Positions 20,759-33,142 of a stretch of 64,000 bases of DNA are shown here, in pieces. Under the pieces are notes generated by a model that was given only the letters and a program-made list of their open reading frames with translations, was not told the DNA's origin and did no database searches. The stretch covers positions 23,390,942-23,454,941 of the forward strand of contig JAJEKV010000002.1 in the NCBI GenBank assembly GCA_021234155.1, given 5' to 3'. Position 1 is the stretch's first letter. The number at the start of each line of letters is the position of its first letter. Made by a program: the position numbers and the translations under genes. This DNA is from Isoetes taiwanensis (taxonomy: Eukaryota; Streptophyta; Lycopodiopsida; Isoetales; Isoetaceae).

Positions 20759-23700
20759 CTAGTAAATGTGTGCCCGACGTTGCCGGGCTAATGTCTTGGC
20801 TTGTGTTTTTAGTTGGCCTTTAACGCCCATTTGACAACAACACATGTTGAATGTTGGCAAGAATAGATATGATTCGCTTTTGTGTTGTTGAAATTGTCTA
20901 ATGACATTTTTTTTATCAATGTATTAACCTTGTGCTTATGTATTAACCTCACTAAAGCATGTATTTTTCATGATAGTGGTACTCTTGTCCAACAGTCTTA
21001 TGCATAAGAGGGTGCATTAGAGGTAATTTGAGATCTCATTTTGTCCCATTAAGGGATGCTTAAAAAGCCACATCAGCTTTTTAAACTGTCCAATAAGAGA
21101 AGAGCTCCAATGTATTTTATTCCAGTATTATGTGGCAGCAGTAATTAATGCAGTTCTAACTAACTTTTGCAGTGTCATTTTTCTACTATAACTTTTGATC
21201 AAAAACTCCGATTCGAACACTATTTGTGGCAATGGATTCGTCTCCTCAAGATCTTTCTAATGACAACCCATTGTTATATCTTTTGGGATGTAAATATATA
21301 AGAAAAGAGCAAAAAACCATATTTTTTAAGGTTAACACATATGGCTTGTATTGAAATACATCATAACCATATATCACTTGAAAGATCTTTTCATTCTGCA
21401 TCTAATGCAACAAACGCCGCAGCATTTTCATGAGTAGATCAAAAGTTATAGGGAAAAAACGACAGCAATGAAGTTGTTAATGCTGCATTAATTGCAGTTT
21501 GATGTAGAGTACTCATTCTATTGGAGGATTCTTATGGGGACAAAAGGAGATCTCAAATTACCTCTAATGCATGTTCATTACGTTATGCCTTAATAATTAA
21601 AAGTGACTTTAGCATGTATGACGAAGATGAAAGCACATTAACAGTTGACAATGTGGTGAAATTCGAGAAACAACATTGGCCCTAAACTCTTAAGTGCAAA
21701 AAGAGTTCTTTACGAATTGAGATGGCAAATAGCGAGTGTTGAGATGTCATTTGACTAATGAGATGTCATTTGACTAATGCTGAGTATTACCTATAGTGAC
21801 ACATTTATGAATCCATTCATTGCCGTTGCTTAGGTCAAATTTTAGGCCTTTTGTGTGCCTAAAACGGAGTATTAAACTACAGGTAGTTAGAAACCATAAT
21901 CAATTCTAAGGCACAACATATTGGTAACTACACATCGTTGCAATAGTTTCCTTGAACACAGCATGCTTCCATTAGTGGGTTCAATTTTCTCGTCTAAATA
22001 CAACGACTAAACCATGATTTCATTTGTGTTTGATGACGTAAAATATCAATTTGAGCTAGTGAGCTAAAGACAATAACTTCTCTTCTTTGTTTTATTTGTC
22101 TTGCAGACATGTACTTGATAATAATTATGTGACCTCGGTGAAACTTGGCCACATAAAAAACATGGAGATAACTACAATAACTGGCCAACAATATTACGGG
22201 CTTTTTATAGAATCGACCAATTACTTGAAGTACACTATTCAAACCTCCTAATAACAAACCTACGACATTATACTACTAAAAATAGTTGCATATCAAAGTT
22301 TCTTAAGTGCATTATTTTCAAAAGTATAATCCTTGACTTGGCTCTCATGTTTATTCATGCTCTTTTGCAAATACTAAATAACATCTGCAAATAGCCAACC
22401 TTCCACATGATACTATCAAAATTATTTATATCTATTTAGACACTAATTGAATTATCTCTACTTTGCCTCAGATTTTTAGTAATCCTTAACTCTGAGTTCA
22501 ACTACAAATGATGGCTGACTAAAGACATGTCTGCTAGTAAGTAAGCCATAAGTGCTAGTTATCAGCATAGCAACTCTAGTCCAAACAAATTAGACCAAAA
22601 ACTATCGGTGACAATGAAACTCACGCAAGTTATTTCAACAATCTGCTGCTGCTAAAGCTAATCATTATAGAATCATAATGCACTCTGGAACTTTAGACTG
22701 TCTTCAGAGACATAAGAATCAAACCTTTTGGAAATCTTAAAGGAAGGCCGTTTGCACTTTAAATTATCTTGGTAGTAATCAAGATAAAGCAAGTGCTGTT
22801 GGAGGAGGTGTAATATGTCCGGCCATATGCTCTTCTACACAGGACAATTCATTAGCCTGCAAGGTTTAGAAGCAATGACCCATTCAAAATTTTCAAGATT
22901 ATTCTCATTGCAGAATTCAGTTTTACAATTTCGTATTAAACTAACTTAGTATTAGGAGGAGGATATTACCTATTGTGCGGGTGCTATAAGCGGGAAGCAT
23001 GGTCTTGCATACGCCCAAAACATGTTAGATCATAAAAGAAAATTTTAAAATGTCTACATCTCAAAACCACCAATAATTTGGCATAATATTTTAAAATAAT
23101 TTGTATAATGTGAATCAGTTAATACTTGCTATAGAGTTTTACACTATATGCTTAGTGACATTATCATTTGAATGTTTGAGCGACCTTGAAATCGAGAATA
23201 TATATCGTGCCTCAAGATATGATTCAATGTTCTGCATCAACAACACAAACTATTAATAAATATGTAGTTAGAGAATGCTTCCGGACACCTTATCGTAATT
23301 AGTCACTATGCTCTTATACACCTTACTGTCAGTTATACCTTACGTCTAGGCATGAAAAAGCAGAAATGACGATCACTGAATCCAAAATGGAAGTATAAAT
23401 AGCACTTCACCATATTTTAAACATAAAATTTTTATTGGATGCCACATCTTGCAAAGCTGTTAGAGATGCAACTAAACAGACCTAGAGTTTAGAACTATTT
23501 TGATAAACGGTAATGGGAAGGCCATAGGAGTTTAATATTAGGTTTTCCAGCCACAATAAAGGAGGCAAATCATAGCCATATCCCTGCAGATGCCAGATTA
23601 AGCTGAGCAATCAAAGCAAAATAGAAAAATTCCGAATGTTAGTAGATATAGAAAGAAGTGCATAGAATTAGCAATGATGAAATAAAAACAGGGATATGTT

Positions 23701-24732
23701 CTTGATTTTTCCAACCGCTCTGTGAACTGTATTCGTGTATGAGGAAATGAGAAAGAAGCCGAGAATCCGATGCGTGGAACTGAATTGAGAATCTATGAGG
23801 AAAATGGAGATAGAACAAAAACCGATAAAATGGATTTAGGTGCAACGAAATAGGAAGATGTCTTGCCATTTTGCGAAGCTGCAGACTACTTACTTCCATT
23901 TGCTAACCTTTGAGCCGTTTTAATCCTTTCTAGGCATTCAAAACCAAGGTGCTTTTTGGAATGTGGAGTAAGTATCATGGACAATATCATGCTCCAGTTT
24001 GCTCTCAAGTAGGGTCTGTAAGAAATCGGATGCATTTGGAATGGTCACACAATCCAGTGCAGATTGATGGATTTACCTTGAGAACCTCCTCCGTCAATGC
24101 AAATTGTGTCTTCTTAACTCATTGAGAACCTCCTCCGTCTAGATTGTGCCAATGGATTAACAACTTCAAAGGCTGTCTTGGTCGACATATCTTACGGTAA
24201 TGGCGACCTTCCTTGCGTTACCAGTACTCAAGGAGACCAGACTTTTACTCCACATATAACGGATCCCCGAGAAGAAAACACGAGAAGAAACTTGGGCCAT
24301 CAATGATAATTCGGGTAATCCCGGTAGATCTTCCAAGATTCATGGCTATGGTAGGGCGGATTTGAGTGGTAATGCGATGAGAAACAAATAAACAATAAGG
24401 ATCTACCCGAGATTGGATAAACCAATTTTTACTCCTTTAATAAGCCGATTTTCACCCTCCTATCGAAATGTAGATGGCACGGAGAAACCTCAGAGAAATC
24501 TTGAATCTCGGCTTATGGCAGAGGAATGATGGAGAGGAGAGAACGGAAAAAAAACGCTCCCTTCAAGAAAACGTACCCATTTTTTTGGGGGACGGAGAGA
24601 GAGAGAAAGTTTCGCAAAGCGAAAGTTACGTCGGAAATATTTTTGGATTCCAAAACTCACGCTTTTCGCCTGAAAAAGCGTTAGCGCCGGCGTTACATTG
24701 CCGGGAAAAAAAAAACATTTTAAGTAAGTAGA
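20759..24732 (-). mobile_element. Helitron copy C2 (with MITE)
   Basis: A full unit from CTAG (20759) to the TC end (24731-24732), about 3.4 kb plus a 551-bp MITE. Its 3' hairpin is GCCCG-ACGTTGC-CGGGC at 20772-20788. It differs from other copies mostly by small changes at CTG/CAG sites. Confidence 0.85.
21017..21567. mobile_element. 551-bp MITE in Helitron C2
   Basis: Terminal inverted repeats TTAGAGGTAATTTGAGATCTC (left) and its complement (right) are flanked by a TGCA direct repeat (21013-21016, 21568-21571). The other Helitron copies give the empty site GGGTGCATGTTC. The interior is AT-rich with no coding potential. Confidence 0.85.
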
Positions 24733-25895
24733 CTAGTAAATGTGTGCCCGACGTTGCCGGGCTAATGTCTTGGCTTGTGTTTTTAGTTGGCCTTTAACGC
24801 CCATTTGACAACAACACATGTTGAATGTTGGCAAGAATAGATATGATTCGCTTTTGTGTTGTTGAAATTGTCTAATGACATTTTTTTATCAATGTATTAA
24901 CCTTGCGCTTATGTATTAACCTCACTAAAGCATGTATTTTTCATGATAGTGGTACTCTTGTCCAACAGTCTTATGCATAAGAGGGTGCATGTTCATTACG
25001 TTATGCCTTAATAATTAAAAGTGACTTTAGCATGTATGATGAAGATGAAAGCACATTAACAGTTGACAATGTGGGTGAAATTCGAGAAACAACATTGGCC
25101 TTAAACTCTTAAGTGCAAAAAGAGTTCTATTCGAATTGAGATGGCAAATAGCTAGTGTTGAGATGTCATTTGACTAATGCTGAGTATTACCTATAGTGAC
25201 ACATTTATGAATCCATTCATTGCCGTTGCTTAGGTCAAATTTTAGCCCTTTTGTGTGCCTAAAACGGAGTATTAAACTACAGGTAGTTAGAAACCATAAT
25301 CAATTCTAAGGCACAACATATTGGTAACTACACATCGTTGCAATAGTTTCCTTGAACACAGCATGCTTCCATTAGTGGGTTCAATTTTCTCGTCTAAATA
25401 CAACGACTAAACCATGATTTCATTTGTGTTTGATGACGTAAAATATCAATTTGAGCTAGTGAGCTAAAGATAATAACTTCTTTGTTTTATTTGTCTTGCA
25501 GACATGTACTTGATAATAATTATGTGACCTCGGTGAAACTTGGCCACATAAAAAACATGGAGATAACTACAATAACTGGCCAACAATATTCTTCAGAACT
25601 GACCAATTACTTGAAGTACACTATTCAAACCTCCTAATAACAAACCTACGACATTATCTAAACATATATAATTCAGTTTGTTGTTTTTCTTTTTTTTTGT
25701 CGCTCCGTAATATTTCTGCGCCGCAATCTAATCTTCTATTTATATGCCACGTTTTTGTCCCTAGACAATCTTCTTCAGCAACTTCGACGCCTGGCTACTG
25801 GCGATGGCCGGCACGGTCAAGCCCTCTTTTTTTTGCTTCTAGCGAAGGTCGACATCTGCGGTGAAGGGGAAAATCTTTCATACCAAAAGAAAAAA

Positions 25896-26309
25896 TTAGG
25901 TTGAAGAAGCAAAAACCGGAAACAAAGGTAGGAGCTGAGGATGTTGGCCTAGTGGATCTTTACTCCCCCTGTTTGGAGATGCATCATCGCTCTCTTCTGA
26001 ACTTTCTACCTCTAATTTCTGCCAAATGCCCTGCTTCAACTCACAAATGTCATGGCAGAGGCAGATGTCTTGCCTTTTATTGCCAGAATTCTCTGCACTT
26101 GTCGAACTGTCCCTTTTTAGATCTTCGGGTAAACATCCCCTGTTTTTGTTAATCCTATTGTTATCTGAAGAAGATAACCTGCCTGTAAGCTTCTGCACAA
26201 GGAATCTGAAACTAGAGACGTCTGCTTGCCCAAATGCTTTAGAAGGAATATGAATAATCACTGGACTGTCAGAAATTTGTGGGTTCTTATGCTGCGTCTC
26301 TCTGGCCAT
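25896..26309 (-). CDS. VQ-motif protein
   Basis: A 137-residue ORF; the ATG at 26309 is chosen because the open frame upstream has no other ATG. Residues 14-28 read DSPVIIHIPSKAFGQ and residues 34-44 FRFLVQKLTGR, the diagnostic F-x-x-x-VQ-x-LTG core of plant VQ proteins, preceded by the SP-x-IIH block common in one VQ subgroup. VQ proteins are small nuclear cofactors that bind WRKY transcription factors. The remainder is polar and Ser-rich with a proline-containing C-terminus. The gene looks intact and, as is usual for VQ genes, has no intron. It lies head-to-head with the truncated CNMT-like gene in the captured segment, so expression is uncertain. Confidence 0.75.
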   Translation of the reverse strand: MARETQHKNPQISDSPVIIHIPSKAFGQADVSSFRFLVQKLTGRLSSSDNNRINKNRGCLPEDLKRDSSTSAENSGNKRQDICLCHDICELKQGIWQKLEVESSEESDDASPNRGSKDPLGQHPQLLPLFPVFASST

Positions 26310-26397
26310 GGCATGGTTCTGGAGCAGCAAATGCACCTCCGGGTGTAATTTATCATTATATATTCATTCTGAGGATTTGCGAGAATAAAAAGATTGA

Positions 26398-28431
26398 ACA
26401 GAGGAACAGCTGCAAGATCTTACGAGTATCATTCAAGGTTACATTAGCCTTCTATTATCTTTAAATAATTTTAATTGCTAAGAAGCTTCTTATTCTTTGT
26501 AGGGCTTAAACGAATGCCTATTGCAATTCTTCCTGATTCGGCCAATTCTCAACATTATGAAGTGCCCACGGAGTTCTACAAGCTAGTTCTTGGCAAACGG
26601 CTTAAGTACAGGTGTGAAATTTGATTATGCAACAGAGATTTCGGCCTGCACGTTGATCTTCAGATTTTCTCCATATTTGCCATAATCCAGGATACGGCTT
26701 TGAAGTTATCGGTAACTTTTGTTACACAAGTTCATGTCCAAGTCTAAATCTAAATGCATTTCATTATGGCGCATTCTCCATATTTAGACTGTACTTACGT
26801 AGATTTATGTTGTTGCCACGCAGTTCCTCTTTGTTTACAACAAACACATGCACTCTGGATGAAGCAGAAGATGCTATGTTGAGCCTCTACTGTGAAATAG
26901 CACAATTAGAAGATGGACAAACTATATTAGACCTTGGTTGTGGATGGGGTTCTCTTTACCTTGCAGAAAAGTATCCGAAATCCCAGATCACTAGTGTTTC
27001 AAACTCTAATACCCAAAAAGAGTTTATTGAAGAGGAATGCAGGTAGGCATATTTGATGATTGCTATTCTAACTTATAAACATGTGATATCCAATCTATTG
27101 CTCTAATTACTTCGTACATCTTAGGACCTTAGGAAATAAGTTTTTCCCAATAAAAGGAACATTGCTATGCAGATCCAATATGCTTATGTAGAATGATGGC
27201 TGTTCATTTGTAGGATACGCGGATTGCCAAATGTAAAGGTTATTACGTGTGACATCAACAACTTTGGCGTAAACACAACTTTTGATCGCATTCTTTCTAT
27301 TGAAATGTTTAAGGTAAAATCCCTCACAATTCGATGGTATTGCTGTTGTATATGTTTTTTATGGCTATTTTAAGACCGTTAAGCAAACATGTTTGCAGCA
27401 CATGAAAAACTATCAAAAACTACTACATAAAGTTGCTTCCTGGATGCGGCCAGATAGTCTCCTCTTTATTCACATATTTGTGCATAAGGTCTTTGCCTAC
27501 CATTTTGAGGTGCGAGTAATGAAGTTTACATCTAGCTTCCGTATCATTGTGTGATCTCTCCATTGCTAAATTTTGGAAACGACAGGATGCTGGTCAGGAT
27601 GATTGGGTGGCTAGATCATTTTTTAATGGGGGCACTATGCCTGCAGATAGCTTGCTGCTTTACTTTCAGGTAAGCATTTATTTCTAAAGATCTAAATTAC
27701 CCAAATCCAGTTCACAACTGAGCAGGTGTTGGCCAAAACCAGTGTATTCTGTTGGCTCTAGCTTAAGCCCAAATGCCTTTAATAAGATTTTTGAAAGCCA
27801 ATAATTAGCTTAGGATTTGGATATCCATGAGTTCCATGAACATCTAATTTGATCTTCAACTATAGCATCTATTCCAAATGCCAGAGTTCGTCAGTTGTTG
27901 ATATCTTAACGTTTTGGGAAGAACAGATAAGCTTGCTTAAGTAAGACAAATGGTTCTGACCGGATGGATATCAGCTTGAATGTTTAATTATTTCCCCTTA
28001 TCCATATTATTAGATATGGATTATCTCCCCGTATCCATATTATTTGATATGAAATTTATGTTAAAATTGAGGACAGGTCTGCTAAACGCAAGTGTGGTGC
28101 AGGATAATGTCTCCATTGTTAATCATTGGCGTGTAAATGGAACGCACTATGCTCGAACAAGGTATGTATTGTAACTTAAAAATGGTCTGCATTTTCTCAA
28201 GATTAACCTTACTTGGCGCTAAATTTTTAGTGGAGAGTGGCTGAAAAACATGGACTCCAACATTAAAACCATCCGGGCAATTTTGCAAAGGTTTATGGAG
28301 ATGACCAATCGACCAAATGGGTTGCTTATTGGCGGACCTTTTTCATTGCAGTTATGGAACTTTTCCAATATAATAATGGAGAAGAATGGATGGTATCACA
28401 CTATCTTTTCAAGAAGTCGTCGCTGGCATAG
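26398..28431 (+). pseudogene. Coclaurine N-methyltransferase-like (CFA synthase family) pseudogene
   Basis: Exons are visible at 26503-26611, 26824-27042, 27214-27313, 27399-27509, 27586-27669, 28103-28161 and 28231-28431. A likely end of an earlier exon (EEQLQDLTSIIQ) lies at 26398-26436; the N-terminal third of the family is missing. Key blocks are [31 protein letters not shown] (SAM motif I), VITCDINNFG, IEMF-K-HMKNY, DDWVARSFF and VSIVNHWRVNGTHYARTSGEW. In the last exon the frame shifts by one base near 28290; only then does the conserved YNNGEEWMVSHYLFKK end follow, with stop 28429-28431. The normally conserved Glu of the E-x-F-E-H catalytic motif is Lys. CNMT-type enzymes N-methylate benzylisoquinolines or related amines using SAM. 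This copy is broken. Confidence 0.85.
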
Positions 28432-30538
28432 TATTGTCAATTGGGACAATCTTCCATCTCATGGTCGCTATCAGTCGAAGATCTTGTGGGATGCTGCAGA
28501 AATCAAGATGTAAACAGAACGAAAAGAAAGAAAAGTTGTCATGCTAAACATGTATGGTCACTATTTTAAGTGTAATCCCTTGCATGGCCATGGTATGATG
28601 CCCAAGCTCAAATGCAATGTCAATCCACCAGTAGAAGATAACTAGAATTATATAAGGGTTATAAACTCACAAACATTTAATGAACTATATCAAGACTCCT
28701 ATAGAGCGAATGGTGGTGTTCTGTGTGCATGGCATAGACTATTTCATCATTAAAAAACGTTTCTTCATTTACCTTGGGCACTTTTTTACGAATTAAGACC
28801 TGTGTGGGTGCTTCACCATTCCTTAGTGTTGTGGAAAGCATGGGAGTCGATTAAAGATCTTTGGCACTTGGACATTAGGAATCGTACCTTAGTGTCCATG
28901 CCTTTGTGGTGGTTATTGCTAGAAATGAATAGAGGTAGTGTGCCACTATTTTTGGTATTTTTGGTTGTAGATAAAGAGAGTTTAGAATAGGTGGATGTGG
29001 TAGGAATTTTCTTGCATAGGGGATTGGTATCACCGAGGAATGCATCGTTCCTGGGATTCATTTCAAATGGAGTTCAACTTAAAAACAAGGACAAAGTAGT
29101 TTGGGAAGTGATTGTGGCTCATATATCTTTGTTTCCTTGCCCACAAGTAGGTGTCTTTTGCTCACCATGAGAGGGTCTTGATAGAAAGCATTTTGTTTCA
29201 AAGGCATACAAAATATTGCACCGAAATGATGTCATATGCCTTCCGTCTCAATGAATTGTAAATTTGGAAAAAAAAGAAACCAAGTTGTTCAGGTTTGGAA
29301 CTAGGTATGGTGTCATCTACCACCAAAGTGTTGTGGCAGATTTTGCATAGAGTAATACGGGCCAATACATTGATAAGCAAGTTCAAGTATGATATCTCAC
29401 CAAATTGTGTGCGGGCAGCAGAGGAGAGGATTCTGCATTGCGTCATTCAATGCAGGAAAGTATAACCATTATGGAACAAGTTGAGAGAGGTATTTGAGGC
29501 TTCTTTCTTAGAGATAAGATAAGATAAGATGAATTTTTACGTCCACGGGAACCCAACGGGTTATGGGACGGCACATGCAAGTATATCCAACTTCCTGGTA
29601 GTCTAGAAAGAAAATTGCAGTGAATGTGTGTAAAGGATGACTCTTATGGATAATCTAAAAGAGGCAGAAGGAAGTTGGTGTCTTTGCAAGAATATAGTTA
29701 TCAAACCAAATTATGGACGCCTTTGAAAAAACGAGATAAAAAAGTATCTTACTGCATCTAAATAGAGTGAGCGTCTCATGCCTGTGACACATTTTTATCT
29801 CGATTGTACTTATTTAGTTGAACACTTGAGCGGTTATCCCTCCATGTCGTGTAGATGTATGATATTTATGTGGCGACCAAACAACATCCGGCCTATCTTA
29901 TGTGCACATGAACATAAGGCAATAGCATGGGTTTGGAGAAGTTTGGCATGTTGTCATTTTTCTTGAGTAAAACTTCATTCTTCAAAAGCAAGTCTTTTTC
30001 ATGCACAAGCTGGTCCTCATCACAACGAGTGTCATATGCTTGAAATTGTGATATGTGAAGCCAAAATTCTTTTCGAGAAAAATAGCATGCCCACATAGAT
30101 GGTGCACTTCAGCTAGGAAGCTATAGCATACCCACATATATGGTGCACTTGAGCTAGGAAGCTATAACTGGAACTACAATTATCAAAATACTATTATCAG
30201 ATACCACAACAATAATATTATGTAGTCAAAATAAATTTCTTATGGGTGCTCCATATATTGTTGTTGAGATTTACATGTTTCGGAGATATCAAATGCAAGC
30301 CATATAGCCTGCAAACTTTTCACAGCCTAATTTTTATTTTTTTTTTATGAGAAGCATAGAATTATATTCCTAACAGCCAAAAGCATGGATGCCAGTCATA
30401 TGCAACATTCTCAATGTGTTCAAAATTGCCATTTGTGCAACTCGAACTGTCACAGATCCCTTATTAAACAAGGCCTAGAACTTATGGTACATCCAACTTC
30501 ACAGGGTTAGAACTAAAGAAATGTTCGCGGCGGCCTTG
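28432..30538 (+). other. Rest of the captured segment, with LINE RT tail fragment
   Basis: Between 29270 and 29500 the plus strand reads STTKVLWQILHRVIRANTLI, then DISPNCVRAAEERILHCVIQ and PLWNKLREVFEAS. This resembles the zf-RVT region at the C-terminus of plant L1 RTs, damaged by stops. 28510-29260 and 29500-30538 contain no convincing gene. A 38-bp imperfect direct repeat (AGCTAGGAAGCTATA...) lies near 30100-30170. Confidence 0.45.
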
Positions 30539-31828
30539 GCATATCAAAGTTTCTTAAGTGCATTATTTTCAAAAGTATAATCCTTGACTTGGCTCTCATG
30601 TTTATTCATGTCTGCCTGCAAATACTAAATAACATCTGCAAATAGCCAACCTTCCACATGATACTATCAAAATTATTTATATCTATTTAGACACTAATTG
30701 AATTATCTCTACTTTGCCTCAGATTTTCAGTAATCCTTAACTCTGAGTTCAACTACAAATGATGGCTGACTAAAGACATGCCTGCTAGTAAGTAAGCCAT
30801 AATTGCTAGTTATCAGCGTAGCAACTCTAGTCCAAACAAATTAGACCAAAACTATCAGCGACAATGAAACTCTGCAAGTTACTCAGCAACCTGCTGCTGC
30901 TTAAAGCTAATCATTACAGAATCATAATGCACTTTGGAACTTTAGACTGTCTTCAGAGACATAAAAATCAAACCTTTTGGAAATCTTAAAGGAAGGCCCA
31001 TTGCACTTTAAATTATCTTGGTAGTAATCTGGCAGGCAAGTACTCTGTTGCGGAGGTGTAATATGTCTGGCCATATGCTCTTCTACACAGGACAATTCAT
31101 TAGCCTGCAAGGTTTAGAAGCAATGAGCTATTCAAAATTTTCAAGATTATTCTCATTGCAGAATTCAGTTTTACAATTTCGTATTAAACTAACTCAGTCA
31201 GAGGATATTACCTATTGTGCAGGTGCTATAGCTGGGAAGCATGGTCTTGCATACGTCCAAAACATGTTCGTCATAAAAAGAAATTTTTAAAATGTCTACA
31301 TCTCAAAACCACCAATAATTTCAGCATAATATTTCAGTAATTTGTACAATGACAAATCAGATTAATACATGCAATAGAGTTTTACACTATATGCTAGTGA
31401 CATTATCATTTGAATGTTTGAACAACCTTGAAATCAGAATATATCTGTGTCTCAAGATATGATTCAATGTTCTGCATCAACAACACAAACTATTAATAAA
31501 TATGTAGTTAGAGAGTGCTTCTGGACACCTTACCAGTAGTTAGTCACTATGCTCTTATACACCTTCACCGTCGGGTTATACCTTACGAGTCTTGGCATGA
31601 AAAGCGAAATGGCGATCTTTGAATCCAAAGCGAAGTATAAATAGCACTTCACCGGATTTTTAAACATAAAATGTTTATTGGATACCACATCTTTGCAAAG
31701 TGTTAGAGATGCAACTAAACGGACCTAGAGTTTAGAACTATTTTGATAAATGGTAATGGGAAGGCCATAGGAGTTTAATATTAGGTTTTCCAGCCACAAT
31801 AAAGGGGGCAAATCATAGCCATATCCCT

Positions 31829-32238
31829 TAGGAACCAAAGAATTGCTGCTAGGAATTCTCCCTCCAGAATGGTGTCCCAAGAAGAAGATTTCTTTTCACA
31901 TAGCCGGGGCCCGGACGATCCGGTCAATATGGAAAAGGAGGAATGCCCGAAGTCTTTCTTTGAGAATCGGGGAGGTATTCATATCATCAACTCGGCTAGT
32001 TCACCGGTACTTGAAAGACTTAAAAATTTAGGCTAAGCGTTTAAATGTGAAGAAGAGGTAAAGGAAGAAATATGGGGCACTTATTTTAATCGGTCTAGAT
32101 CGGAAAGAGAATAGTACAAAATTTGGAGCTAAGTAGCTACCCCCATCTCATATTCGTGGATGGGTGCACCTCTGCCATGTGGCTTTGTATCATTCTCTCT
32201 AAGTAAATAAAATCTTTTTTATCCCTAAAAAAAAAAAA
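31829..32238 (+). mobile_element. LINE 3'-tail fragment in variant-B block of C3
   Basis: Opens inside an L1 RT C-terminal region (PPEWCPKKKISFHIA, WKRRNARS) and ends in an A-tract (32227-32238) after AATAAAATC, as a 5'-truncated LINE would. The same fragment occurs in C6 at 57344-57752, where its reading frame is better kept (84 residues). Confidence 0.65.
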
Positions 32239-33142
32239 CAAATAAGCCCTAACTTCCAACAAATAAGATACACTAGAATAAGGGCAATTGGTAGCTTGCT
32301 TGCATGTGTTCCAAATGCAATGATTGAAACACCTTTAAGCATAGAACAAAATAAAAATTTTCGAAAATGTGTATTTGGCTTGGTACCATCTTCTTGGTAC
32401 CATCTTCTCATGAAATTGCCATGAAATTGTAAATGGAGAGACAAATAATTATATTAATGAAATCAGTTATTTAATGCACTTTAGCTACCAACAAAGGAAA
32501 AATCATTAACGTAAGAAGTTGCATTGCGCGCTCGTGCGCCAACACACAAAATACAAAATGCATGATCATGTTTGGGAAGACGAGCATAGAAGATACATGT
32601 TCAAAAGCCCATCAGATAAGACAAAGGAATTCGAAAGTAAGGGTCAATATTGGCTCATAATATAAGGTGTAATGATTTTGATAAGACAACGTTCGTCGTC
32701 TCATCTAGACCATCATGGCATAAACTAATGCTCGATGCTTATACATGAACTATTAGATGAACACAAAAAAAATATGCATATTGTTATTATCCATGGTTCT
32801 TGAACATAGTAAACTAATCTTCAAATCATGCCATTATTCATCTAGGGGTTTCAACAAACCATTACTATTTTTAATAAACCAATAATAGTTTTAATAGACC
32901 ACTATGGTACATAAGGCTTGTATTAAAACCATCTCATTAACCATAACCAGGTTTAGGAAACCATTGTAACATTAGAACTAGCAATAATAACCATGTTGTA
33001 AGCCATTATGAGTTTTGACAAACCACTATAGGTTGTGGTTTTCTTCTATCGAAAAAATTATTGTATGACAAACCGCATCTATTATGGTTTTTGGATGATC
33101 TAATATTGTTTTTATATATAGGTTCATTTTGGGGGCCTTGTG
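32239..33142. other. Unique spacer of the variant-B block (C3)
   Basis: No coding region. The stretch 32840-33060 is rich in AACCA/TGGTT words in both orientations. The same spacer is present in C6. Confidence 0.5.

Larger units (their letters stand above)
25658..30538 (+). other. 4.9-kb gene-bearing segment inside Helitron C3, probably captured host DNA
   Basis: Aligned with other copies, Helitron C3 is collinear to 25657 (...ACATTAT) and from about 30539 (GCATATCAAAG). In between, 18 bp of the unit are replaced by 4.9 kb of unrelated sequence. That sequence carries a VQ-motif ORF (minus), a CNMT-like gene with introns (plus) and a LINE fragment. No terminal repeats or target duplication flank it. 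This fits Helitron-type capture or repair-filler insertion better than a transposon insertion. Confidence 0.7.

Noticed and set aside
25658-30538. VQ/CNMT segment as an ordinary transposon insertion
   Set aside because: No terminal repeats and no target duplication; 18 bp of the Helitron unit are missing at the site.
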